7,208 bases of DNA from Bacteroidota bacterium (GTDB taxonomy: Bacteria; Bacteroidota; Bacteroidia; J057), in contig RDXT01000635.1 in the NCBI GenBank assembly GCA_004292985.1, positions 1 through 7,208 of the forward strand, in the 5' to 3' direction. The notes below the pieces were generated by a model, which saw nothing but the letters and a program-made list of their open reading frames with translations, was not told the DNA's origin and made no database searches. Every line of letters begins with the position of its first letter. Position 1 is the first letter of the stretch. Below, one piece after another: positions 1 to 6,168 of the stretch. The translations under genes were made by a program, and so were the position numbers.

Positions 1-1125
1 GGTTTTGCCGTGTCTCTGATGATCGGTATCATTACCTCCCTGATTGCAGCGCTGGTAATCACCCGCCTGATCCTGGATTATTATGCTAACCGCGGTAATA
101 ACTCCCTGACCTTCGGCTTCAACTGGAGCACCACCCTGTTCGACAACATCAAGGTGAAGATGGCTTCACGCAAGCGCGCCTTCTATATCTTCTCGGGTAC
201 CCTGACCGTGCTGTCCTTCATTTCCTTCGCCGTGTTTGGTTTCAAAACCGGTGTGGACTTTGACGGTGGCCGCCAGTTTGTTGTGGAGTTCCGCAATGCC
301 GATGGCCAGCCAGCTCCCCTTTCGGGCGCTGAAGTCAATACCATCCGTACCGATCTGACCGCTGCATTCGAAGGCAATGCGCCGGTAATCAAGACCCTTC
401 GTTCTGATAACCAGATCATGGTAACCACCAGCTACCTGGTAAATGACCGTGAAGCTACGACCAGGGTTACTGAACTGCTTTCATCTGGTTTGAATAAGAA
501 CTTCAAGCAGTACACCCACAAGGTACTCAGTACCTTCGACGTAGGTCCGACAGTGGCCAGCGACATCCGGAATGCGGCTTTCCTGTCCGTGTTTTTCTCG
601 CTGATCATCATCTTCCTCTACATCCTGCTGCGTTTCCGCAAATGGCAGTTCAGCCTCGGCGGTGTATTGGCTATTTTCCACGACGTAATCATCACGCTGG
701 GGGTATTTTCCTTCCTGCGTCAGATTCCGGGCCTGCCTTTCAGCGTGGAGATTGACCAGTCCATCATTGCGGCGCTGCTGACCATCATCGGTTATTCGAT
801 CAACGATACCGTAGTGGTATTTGACCGTGTGCGGGAAAATATCAATGAGATGAAAACCTCAAATCTGCCTGAGATTTTCACCGTCTCCATTGACCAGACT
901 TTCAGCCGCACGATCATTACCTCCGGTGCTACGATCCTTTCTGCATTGGTACTCTTTATCTTTGCAGGTGACGTGATCCGGGGCTTCGTGTTCGCGATCC
1001 TCGTCGGGATTGGTTTCGGTACCTACTCTTCGATTTTCGTAGCGAGCGCCCTGGCCCTCGACTTTATGACCTGGGGCAAAAAAGACAAGCAGGAAGAAAC
1101 GGCTGAGACACCCGTCAAAGCCTGA
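1..1125 (+). CDS. secDF: Protein translocase subunit SecDF (fused), C-terminal part, 5' end outside window
   Basis: SecDF assists the SecYEG translocon from the inner membrane, using the proton motive force to pull exported proteins through on the periplasmic side. The frame is open from base 1, so the GTG at 10 is an internal Val and not the start. Of the 374 visible residues, about 1-28 are the last SecD transmembrane helix (motif SLMIGIITSL), followed by a short linker and then a complete SecF half. The SecF half shows its first helix (around 58-82), the family motif GVDFDGG at 84-90, a periplasmic domain (about 91-190), a helix cluster from about 194, and the conserved IIGYSINDTVVVFDRVRE at 262-279. 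The charged cytoplasmic tail is short. SecD running into SecF in one frame is the usual Bacteroidota arrangement. The gene is followed at once by a strong terminator, so it ends its transcription unit. I am very confident of the family. Confidence 0.97.
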   Translation, partial: GFAVSLMIGIITSLIAALVITRLILDYYANRGNNSLTFGFNWSTTLFDNIKVKMASRKRAFYIFSGTLTVLSFISFAVFGFKTGVDFDGGRQFVVEFRNADGQPAPLSGAEVNTIRTDLTAAFEGNAPVIKTLRSDNQIMVTTSYLVNDREATTRVTELLSSGLNKNFKQYTHKVLSTFDVGPTVASDIRNAAFLSVFFSLIIIFLYILLRFRKWQFSLGGVLAIFHDVIITLGVFSFLRQIPGLPFSVEIDQSIIAALLTIIGYSINDTVVVFDRVRENINEMKTSNLPEIFTVSIDQTFSRTIITSGATILSALVLFIFAGDVIRGFVFAILVGIGFGTYSSIFVASALALDFMTWGKKDKQEETAETPVKA

Positions 1126-1140
1126 TCCTGATGAAATCGA

Positions 1141-1178
1141 ACAAGGAGGCAGCCTTTGGGTTGTCTCCTTGTCTTTTT
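1141..1178 (+). terminator. Intrinsic terminator after secDF
   Basis: The left arm ACAAGGAGGCA (1141-1151) pairs with TGTCTCCTTGT (1162-1172), with a single G-T wobble. GCC/GGT (1152-1154 with 1159-1161) extend the stem inward to 14 pairs around the loop TTTG. The hairpin is followed by CTTTTT (1173-1178). It starts 15 bases after the secDF stop codon. Confidence 0.9.
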
Positions 1179-1206
1179 GATAGGGTTAAATTAATTTATA
1201 GCTTTG
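1176..1206 (+). promoter_or_regulatory. Bacteroidota-type promoter of exbB-exbD
   Basis: TTTG at 1176-1179 and TAGCTTTG at 1199-1206 are separated by 19 bases. This matches the known Bacteroidota primary-sigma pattern (TTTG near -33, TAnnTTTG near -7). Transcription should start around 1210, leaving a leader of about 55 bases before the exbB ATG. The -33 element lies in the T-run of the secDF terminator, so the end of one unit and the start of the next share bases. The match is by eye and was not scored against a genome background. Confidence 0.75.
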
Positions 1207-1264
1207 AAAAGTTGGACGAACTCGTTTTGTTTGCAACTTCTCATCACCTCAAAGATTCTTACCT

Positions 1265-1954
1265 ATGTTTTTTCTTCTTCAGACAGTGGTTCCCGGCGCT
1301 ACACCTACTGCGGGTGCTGTAGGCGGTGCGACAACCAAGACACTTTGGGATGTTGCTGTATCCGGGGGCTGGACAATGATTCCGATCGCAGGTCTGCTGG
1401 TGCTGGCTATTTTCATATTTATTGAGCGATATCTTACCATCCGCCAGGCCAATGCCAACTCCGAGGAACTGATGACCCAGGTGCGTAAGCATGTGATTGC
1501 TGGCAATATAGAGGCTGCAAAAGGCCTGTGCGAGGCTCAGAACAACCCTTTTGCCCGTATGATTCTGAAAGGGATCAGCCGTCTGGGTCGCGCCGATCTG
1601 AAAGATATAGAAGCTTCTATCCAAAACGTAGGTCAGTTGGAACTGCTACGCCTGGAGCGTCGTCTGGGTCTGCTGGCGACTACTGCTGGTGCTGCGCCGA
1701 TGCTGGGCTTTTTTGGTACAGTTACAGGTCTGATCGCAGCCTTTGATACGATTGTGGCGATGGCGGGCAATGCGAATGCCGTGGACCTTGCCGGAGGTAT
1801 CTCTGAGGCGATGGTTACGACAGCAGCCGGTCTGATCGTAGGTATCCCTGCTTACTTTTTCTACAACATCCTTTCTGCGATGATCAATAAGGTGGTGTTG
1901 AAAATGGAAATTACGACAACCGATTTCATTGACCTCCTGCAGGAGCCAGTCTAA
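1265..1954 (+). CDS. exbB: ExbB/TolQ/MotA-family proton channel subunit
   Basis: This is the channel-forming subunit of an inner-membrane proton motor. In this family an ExbB (or TolQ) pentamer surrounds an ExbD (or TolR) dimer and converts proton flow into work for TonB-dependent outer-membrane uptake or Tol-Pal-type functions. The 229 residues show the three-helix family layout. A hydrophobic segment at about 36-54 ends in FIERYLTI, and a long cytoplasmic loop (about 58-130) follows. The second helix at about 133-160 carries LGFFGTVTGLIAAF, and the third at about 181-205 carries EAMVTTAAGLIVGIPAYFFY. The small and polar residues of helices 2 and 3 that line the channel in this family are present. 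The Ala/Gly/Thr-rich N-terminus (8-25) resembles Bacteroidota homologues. The ATG at 1265 has no clear Shine-Dalgarno but lies sensibly downstream of the promoter. exbD follows after 27 bases. Sequence alone does not separate an ExbB from a TolQ role. Confidence 0.93.
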   Translation: MFFLLQTVVPGATPTAGAVGGATTKTLWDVAVSGGWTMIPIAGLLVLAIFIFIERYLTIRQANANSEELMTQVRKHVIAGNIEAAKGLCEAQNNPFARMILKGISRLGRADLKDIEASIQNVGQLELLRLERRLGLLATTAGAAPMLGFFGTVTGLIAAFDTIVAMAGNANAVDLAGGISEAMVTTAAGLIVGIPAYFFYNILSAMINKVVLKMEITTTDFIDLLQEPV

Positions 1955-1981
1955 TTCATGCTTCATTAAATAAGGCTTATT

Positions 1982-2380
1982 ATGGCGCTTAGACGTTCTC
2001 ACAAACCCAGCGTAGAGTTTAGCTTCGCCACGATGTCTGACATTGTGTTCCTGCTGCTGATCTACTTTCTTCTTACTTCCAGCTTTGTAAAGCAGTCCAG
2101 CCTGGTGGTTGACCTGCCTTCGAGCACTTCAGATAAGCCCAGCCCCGGCCAGAACTATGTGACCGTGACCGCAGACCTGCGCTATGACTGGAACGGCACC
2201 GAACTGAAAGATCGGGAGGAGCTACGCGAATACATCGCCCAGGCGATCAAAGACAAACCCGATAACCCGGTGATTTCTCTTCGGGTGGATAAACAGGCTC
2301 CTTTTGATGCGGCAGCCTTTGTCATTGCGGTTGTGGCAGAAAATAAGGGCAAAATTGTGATCCTGACCAACAAGCAGTAG
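1982..2380 (+). CDS. exbD: ExbD/TolR-family biopolymer transport protein
   Basis: This is the partner of the upstream channel protein. Its one transmembrane helix sits in the ExbB pore and carries the proton-accepting Asp, and its periplasmic domain acts on TonB or, in TolR-type systems, on the cell wall. The 132 residues contain a short basic cytoplasmic start (RRSHKP), then FATMSD with the helix at about 20-36. D20 matches the conserved membrane Asp of the family. After this come LVVDLP (41-46) and a periplasmic domain (about 58-132) that includes VDKQAP at 102-107. The length is normal for the family. The start at 1982 follows the exbB stop by 27 bases without an intervening promoter or terminator, so the two genes are very probably one operon. 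An AAGG lies 10 bases upstream of the ATG and may serve as a weak ribosome site. TolR is the alternative name. Confidence 0.93.
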   Translation: MALRRSHKPSVEFSFATMSDIVFLLLIYFLLTSSFVKQSSLVVDLPSSTSDKPSPGQNYVTVTADLRYDWNGTELKDREELREYIAQAIKDKPDNPVISLRVDKQAPFDAAAFVIAVVAENKGKIVILTNKQ

Positions 2381-2416
2381 CGGCGTACCAGATTTCCGAA
2401 AAGAGATCCGGAGATG

Positions 2417-2447
2417 TTAGTAATCCCGGCAAAAAGTCGTATATTTG
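2417..2447 (+). promoter_or_regulatory. Probable promoter of the ExbD-like gene
   Basis: TATATTTG at 2440-2447 is an exact TAnnTTTG match. With the same 19-base spacing, the -33 position holds TTAG (2417-2420), one base off TTTG. Transcription would start near 2451, about 60 bases before the ATG at 2514. This matches the geometry of the exbB promoter and supports that ATG over the TTG at 2445, which overlaps the -7 box itself. Confidence 0.55.
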
Positions 2448-2513
2448 CGTCGGTCGCATCCTCAGGTCTTTCCCCGGCTATTCGCCAACCTGTGGGGTGT
2501 TAATAACCCTCTT

Positions 2514-2927
2514 ATGGCAAGCGCCTACATCGCTACCACCCCCCAAAGGCTCGTGTTTCACAGAGCCGTGATTCTTATCCTCTTTTCGCTCCCTTTCTGG
2601 CTTTCGGCCCAAACCATTCTCCCGCCTGTCTGGGCGTCAAATTTTGACGATCTGGAAGAGACAACGGAAATGGTGGACCTGGAACACCTGTCTCAGTCAG
2701 CAGGGAAAACACCCCTCAGCATCGAATTCCTGGAAAATGGCGAGTACATCGTCAATGAACAGCGTATCCGCAACCGCGAAATGCTCCGGCAGTATCTCGA
2801 TGAGCTGTGGAAAAAATCGCCTGTATGGGCGGGACCGCTGGTCATTCGCGGCGACAAAAACGCACCTGCAGGCGAGCTGAGTTTCGTGCTCAACCTCCTG
2901 GCAGAGCTTGCGCGCCGGGAGCGGTAA
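2514..2927 (+). CDS. ExbD/TolR-like periplasmic-domain protein lacking the transmembrane Asp
   Basis: This 137-residue protein is not a textbook family member, but its second half aligns with the adjacent ExbD. NREMLRQYL (87-95) matches DREELREYI (77-85), NGEYIVN (75-81) lies over DLRYDWN (65-71), and IRGDKNAP (111-118) matches LRVDKQAP (100-107). FVLNLLAE (124-131) matches FVIAVVAE (113-120), and VDL is shared near residue 55. The ExbD membrane helix with Asp is missing. In its place residues 12-32 form a basic, hydrophobic signal-like segment ending LSAQ, which could be cleaved after A32 or kept as an anchor. It therefore probably sits in the periplasm and cannot relay protons itself. I chose the ATG at 2514 because it gives a normal signal segment and lies downstream of a promoter; an open frame reaches back to a TTG at 2445. 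It follows exbD by 133 bases. A role modulating the ExbBD complex is inference. Confidence 0.75.
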   Translation: MASAYIATTPQRLVFHRAVILILFSLPFWLSAQTILPPVWASNFDDLEETTEMVDLEHLSQSAGKTPLSIEFLENGEYIVNEQRIRNREMLRQYLDELWKKSPVWAGPLVIRGDKNAPAGELSFVLNLLAELARRER

Positions 2928-2981
2928 TTGTCCCTCTTTTTTTACCTGGATTGATACGCAGGACTTGCGTAGGTTTGCAGC

Positions 2982-4499
2982 ATGCGCATATGTTTCCTGA
3001 TAGGATCTGCGGCCCTGCTGCTATGGCTCTCGGCCTGCGAAAGACCGGTAAACCCGGTGGAAGAAGGCGTGCTGACCTTCTCTTCGGATACGGTGAAATT
3101 CGATTCGATTTTTACCACCTTCCTCTCTCCCAGTGAGCGACTGATCGTACATAACGAAACGGGTCGCGATGTCAAAATCGCCCGCGTCTGGCTCGAATCG
3201 GGGACGAACTCCGAGTTCGAAATGATCGTGGACGGTATCGAGGGCCGCGATGTGCAGGACATTGTGATTGCCAACAACGACAGCGCCCATATTTTCATTA
3301 ACCTGAAGTCGGCTCTAACTGACTCATACACAGAGGAATACCTCGCCTTTCAGGTAGGGTCGGAGATCCAGCGTGTATTGCTTCGGGCAAGGGTGATTGA
3401 TGCCTATTTTCTTCGCGCGCGCGTAGCGCAGGAGGGCGATATCCTGAGCCTTACGCCCGAGAGTTTTTTCTTCCGCAATGATACTATTCTGAATCCGGAC
3501 AAGCCCATTGTGATAGACGGCCCGGTATTTATTCCCGAAGGTGTCACGGTAACGATTATGCCGGGGACAGAACTGTTTTTCACTCCCTATAAATTCGGGG
3601 TAAAAGACAGTACAGGGGTTCCGACGTTTGGCTTTTATTCGATGCTGATCGTGGACGGCACCCTCAAAGCGGAGGGTCTGCCCGGTAGCCCGGTGGTTTT
3701 TCAGGGGTCGCGTTTCGATTCGGTCTATCAGGAAAATCCGGCCCAATGGCGCGGGCTCTGGGTGCGCAAGGAGAGTCGGGACAATGTGCTGAGGCATTGC
3801 CGCATCAAAAACGCCCAGATCGGGCTGGAGGTGGATTCGGTTTCGGTGAACAGCAATCCCAAGGTGCTGATCCAGTACACCGAAATCAAAAACATGGGCG
3901 TACATGGCATTGCGGCCCTCAGCTTTGCTGCCGTGAACAGCGGCACCGTCCCCACGATTAAAATGGAGAACTCTGTGGTGAACAGTTGTAAGCTGCACAC
4001 CCTCTGGGCACCCGCAGGGGGGCGCTATGAGTTCAGCAACTGCACATTTGCCAACTTTAATGTCAGCCGCTTCAGCAGACGCACGCCCCAGCTTCTGGCA
4101 GGCAACTGGTGGTCTTTCGATGGCGTTTCGGCGGTGGTATATCCGAGCTACATAGACTTTTTCAACTGCATCATCTGGGGCTCTGAAGAAGATGAAGTAG
4201 TCATAGACACCCTCCAGGGCGCTCCCTTCGAGCGCCTGAACATAGAGCGGTGTATGGTGCGCCTGAGTCCGGAAAATGAACCGGCGCTCCGTCCGCACCT
4301 GCTGGAAAGTCTGATCAATCAGGATCCCTTGTTCAACGAATATTTCAGCCGAGACTACCGCCTCAAGGCAGGCAGTCCGGCGATCAATATAGGGCTGGAT
4401 CTCAGCACCCGCTTTACGGACGATTTTCGCGGTGCCCCGGACACCCTGCGATATGATGGTTTTGACATCGGGGCCTACGAATATTATCCGATCGAGTAG
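2982..4499 (+). CDS. Lipoprotein with N-terminal beta-sandwich-like domain and right-handed beta-helix
   Basis: This is an envelope lipoprotein of unknown function. The 505 residues begin with a lipoprotein signal ending LSAC, with C19 as the lipid-bearing residue. Residues about 28-140 form a beta-rich region (DTVKFDSIFTTFLSPSERL, 36-54) of a type seen at the start of Bacteroidota lipoproteins. From about 180 the pattern is that of a right-handed parallel beta-helix: EGVTVTIMPGTELFF (186-200), LIVDGTLKAEGLPGSPVVF (222-240), then WRGLWV (256-261) and repeated short strands with Asn/Cys turns up to about 400. The C-terminus has DYRLKAGSPAINIG (458-471) and DGFDIGAYEY (492-501), a common ending of Bacteroidota beta-helix proteins. 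Such folds often bind or cleave polysaccharides, but I see no catalytic residues I can name and no type IX sorting domain. Its ATG lies 54 bases after the ExbD-like gene. It could be cotranscribed with that gene or driven by the TAGGTTTG at 2970. Confidence 0.88.
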   Translation: MRICFLIGSAALLLWLSACERPVNPVEEGVLTFSSDTVKFDSIFTTFLSPSERLIVHNETGRDVKIARVWLESGTNSEFEMIVDGIEGRDVQDIVIANNDSAHIFINLKSALTDSYTEEYLAFQVGSEIQRVLLRARVIDAYFLRARVAQEGDILSLTPESFFFRNDTILNPDKPIVIDGPVFIPEGVTVTIMPGTELFFTPYKFGVKDSTGVPTFGFYSMLIVDGTLKAEGLPGSPVVFQGSRFDSVYQENPAQWRGLWVRKESRDNVLRHCRIKNAQIGLEVDSVSVNSNPKVLIQYTEIKNMGVHGIAALSFAAVNSGTVPTIKMENSVVNSCKLHTLWAPAGGRYEFSNCTFANFNVSRFSRRTPQLLAGNWWSFDGVSAVVYPSYIDFFNCIIWGSEEDEVVIDTLQGAPFERLNIERCMVRLSPENEPALRPHLLESLINQDPLFNEYFSRDYRLKAGSPAINIGLDLSTRFTDDFRGAPDTLRYDGFDIGAYEYYPIE

Positions 4500-4505
4500 G
4501 GCTTG

Positions 4506-5372
4506 TTAATCTCTGCTGTTTCCCAGGGCTTTTTTGCGGTTCTCCTGGGCTTTTTCGCAGGACCATTTCATGTCGGGTTCCAGCCGGCAGGCCATCTCAA
4601 ACTCCTGAACGGCTTCGGCATAGCGGCCCATTTTGAGGTACAGGTCTCCCAGAGAGTCATGGGGGTTGCCTGCTTCGGGAAACAGTCCCGCGTAGGTGCG
4701 CAGCGCCTCTTCGGCTTTGTCAAACTGCTCCATCGCCATGTAGGTGTAGCCGATCATGTTGTAGGCATTGCCGAGGGTACCATCGAGGGCCAGCACCTGC
4801 TGAAATTCGCGAAGCGCCATAGGGTAATTTTGCGCCGTATTTTTGTAGAGATAGCCCAGGATCAGGTGAATGTACTTGTCTTCGGGATACATACGCGTGA
4901 GTTGCTCCCAGGACGCAATGGCAGTAGGCCCTTCTTTCAGGGCGGCGATAAACATACGTTCTCCCTCGCCTGCGTGGACGGAGAGGGCAACAGCCCGCTG
5001 CATAGAGGCTTCAGATTCAGCGTTTTTGCCAAGGGTGCTGTAATTCAGGGACAAATACGCGTGGGCCAGGGCAAAGTCCGGGTCGAGGGCTACCGCCTGA
5101 CGGAGCAGGCGCTCACATTCGCTCAGTTTGATGAAGTCGTGCCGGTAGCGGCGGGCCTGCTGAAAACGGGTGAGGGCTTCAGCCGAGGAGGTGCTAACGG
5201 GCATTTCTTTCAGGGGGCGCGGCTCAGGAAGGGCAATGTTGGGAGCATTGCTGAGCGGCTCGGTTTCTCCACGTCGGGCGGTCATCGCATCGGCGGCGGG
5301 GCGGTTGCAGGAGACCATGACAAACGCCAGGCTAAGCAGCCCGGCAGCGGCAAAAACGCGCGGAGCATTCAT
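4506..5372 (-). CDS. TPR-repeat lipoprotein
   Basis: The 288-residue protein probably serves as a protein-interaction scaffold on the periplasmic face of a membrane. From the ATG at 5372 it begins MNAPRVF, followed by a hydrophobic stretch and VMVSC with C22 as the likely lipidated residue (Met at -3 is slightly unusual). A low-complexity linker runs to about 62. Tetratricopeptide-type helices follow: about 83-130 (motif AVALDPDFALAHAYLSLNY) and about 165-280 in several consecutive units, including NAYNMIGYTYMAMEQFDKAE and NPHDSLGDLYLKMGRYAEA. The last of these is a well-known TPR signature in adaptor-type proteins. The frame stays open to 5516, but starting there would add 48 residues that destroy the signal peptide, so the ATG at 5372 is preferred. 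It converges on the beta-helix gene across a 6-base gap and diverges from the HExxH gene. No partner can be named. Confidence 0.87.
   Translation of the reverse strand: MNAPRVFAAAGLLSLAFVMVSCNRPAADAMTARRGETEPLSNAPNIALPEPRPLKEMPVSTSSAEALTRFQQARRYRHDFIKLSECERLLRQAVALDPDFALAHAYLSLNYSTLGKNAESEASMQRAVALSVHAGEGERMFIAALKEGPTAIASWEQLTRMYPEDKYIHLILGYLYKNTAQNYPMALREFQQVLALDGTLGNAYNMIGYTYMAMEQFDKAEEALRTYAGLFPEAGNPHDSLGDLYLKMGRYAEAVQEFEMACRLEPDMKWSCEKAQENRKKALGNSRD
4521..4555 (+). terminator. Possible terminator of the beta-helix lipoprotein gene
   Basis: CCCAGG (4522-4527) and CCTGGG (4544-4549) form a 6-pair stem with a 16-base loop, followed by C and five Ts (4551-4555). It lies about 22 bases past the plus-strand stop codon and inside the 3' end of the convergent TPR gene. 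The stem is short and the loop long, and the bases also encode the end of the opposite gene, so this is tentative. Confidence 0.3.
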
Positions 5373-5508
5373 AATACATACGAATGTTGATGGGGTGAGG
5401 GAAATAAAATCGCAGGGGCTGTCAAAGAGCAAACGATGGTAGAACGTAGGTATTTTTTTAGTATCTTCCAAATGATTTTCATACAGAAGCCTAAATAAAT
5501 ACCTGATT
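5373..5508. promoter_or_regulatory. Divergent intergenic region, presumably with promoters for both flanking genes
   Basis: These 136 bases separate two genes that point away from each other, so promoters for both are expected here. The stretch 5440-5500 is AT-rich and holds a T7 run at 5453-5459. I found no exact TAnnTTTG on either strand. The closest sites are TATTTTTT at 5451-5458 on the plus strand and, on the minus strand, TTTG (complement of 5469-5472) followed after 20 bases by TACGTTCT. Neither is good enough to call. Confidence 0.4.
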
Positions 5509-6153
5509 GTGAGCACATTGAGTGGAGTGGAGCGCTTTCAGCGCCTGCTGGAAGCCTACCGCGAGCTTTGCCCGGTACATATCGCCTGGAAGCAGGATTC
5601 TCCGTTGATGAGGGTTATTTACTTCCTGGTGCGGGGCTTTGTTCCCAATTTTATGACAGACTTTACCACCGTGATCGGCAAGACCATTTATTTTTCAGAC
5701 CCGGCCTATATTGAGGAGTACCCGGACTCGGCAGCGCGTACGCTCGCACATGAAATGGTGCACCTGCTCGACAGCCGCCGCTGCTCCTGGCCTGTGTTTG
5801 TGGTAGGCTACCTTTTTCCGCAGATTTTGGTGGCTGGAGTGCTGCTTTTTCCCTGGATAGGGGCCTGGGCTTTGCTCTTTCTGGTTTTTTTGCTGCCGCT
5901 GCCTGCGCCCTTCCGCGCCTGGATTGAAGTGCGTGCCTATTGCCTCAATATTCTGACCGCACACCCTGCAAAACGCGCCCGCACCTGGGAGCACGTGATG
6001 CGGCAGTTCACCGGATGGAATTACTACCTGATGATGCCTTTTCCCCCGATGCTGAAATACTGGATCAATCACTCGCTGCGCCGGGCAGAAAGTGGCAGAG
6101 ATGCCACGCAGTTTCGGGTGCTGCACATCTACGAGGAAATTATGCTGAAATAA
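5509..6153 (+). CDS. Membrane-associated HExxH metalloprotease-like protein, unclassified
   Basis: I do not recognise a named family. The 214-residue product carries HEMVH at 81-85 in the setting ARTLAHEMVHLLDSRR, the zinc-binding helix of gluzincin-type metallopeptidases (two His ligands, catalytic Glu 82). A hydrophobic hairpin at about 96-132 follows, enough for two membrane passes. Then comes FRAWIEVRAYCLN (135-147), where E140 is a plausible third zinc ligand. In gluzincins this ligand is a Glu on a later helix, here reached across the membrane hairpin. The C-terminal 60 residues are aromatic and basic and show no motif I know. There is no signal peptide. The GTG at 5509 is the first usual start codon after an in-frame TGA at 5473; no Shine-Dalgarno is visible. 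The gene diverges from the TPR lipoprotein and converges on the sulfhydrylase gene with 6 bases between stops. Proteolytic activity is inferred from the motif only. Confidence 0.8.
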   Translation: MSTLSGVERFQRLLEAYRELCPVHIAWKQDSPLMRVIYFLVRGFVPNFMTDFTTVIGKTIYFSDPAYIEEYPDSAARTLAHEMVHLLDSRRCSWPVFVVGYLFPQILVAGVLLFPWIGAWALLFLVFLLPLPAPFRAWIEVRAYCLNILTAHPAKRARTWEHVMRQFTGWNYYLMMPFPPMLKYWINHSLRRAESGRDATQFRVLHIYEEIMLK

Positions 6154-6168
6154 GTCCGTTTATTCAGC
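6144..6168. terminator. Possible bidirectional hairpin spanning two convergent stop codons
   Basis: GCTGAA (6144-6149) and TTCAGC (6163-6168) form a perfect 6-pair stem. TAA (6151-6153) can pair with TTA (6160-6162) past one bulged base, so both stop codons lie in the stem. No good T-run follows on either strand, so its strength as a terminator is doubtful. It is the only candidate between the two convergent genes. Confidence 0.35.

Noticed and set aside
1967..1979. Palindrome AATAAGGCTTATT between exbB and exbD as an operator or hairpin
   Set aside because: It is short, AT-rich and has almost no loop; it lies where the ribosome site of exbD would be and can easily arise by chance.
2391..2414. 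Hairpin TTTCCG/CGGAGA after exbD as a terminator
   Set aside because: A six-pair stem with a wobble and no T-run after it; not enough to separate exbD from the downstream gene.
2445..2513. N-terminal extension of the ExbD-like gene from a TTG at 2445
   Set aside because: The TTG overlaps a TAnnTTTG promoter box (2440-2447), so it would lie upstream of the expected transcript start. The extra 23 residues would also bury the signal-like segment. The ATG at 2514 fits better.
2917..2943. Terminator after the ExbD-like gene (GGGA...TCCC followed by a run of seven Ts)
   Set aside because: Only four base pairs with a 10-base loop. The T-run is suggestive, but the stem is too weak to call.
3324..4298. 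Long minus-strand open frame of 324 codons opposite the beta-helix lipoprotein
   Set aside because: It is a shadow of a well-supported gene with signal peptide and beta-helix pattern; the antisense product is rich in His, Arg and Pro and has no recognisable domain.
4503..5390. Long plus-strand open frame of 295 codons opposite the TPR lipoprotein gene
   Set aside because: It is the antisense of a convincing TPR gene; its translation shows no domain and it arises from the codon pattern of the minus-strand gene.
5373..5516. 48-residue N-terminal extension of the TPR lipoprotein on the minus strand, with overlap of the HExxH gene start
   Set aside because: The extension would place the lipoprotein signal and Cys in the middle of the protein. 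The ATG at 5372 gives a proper lipoprotein start.
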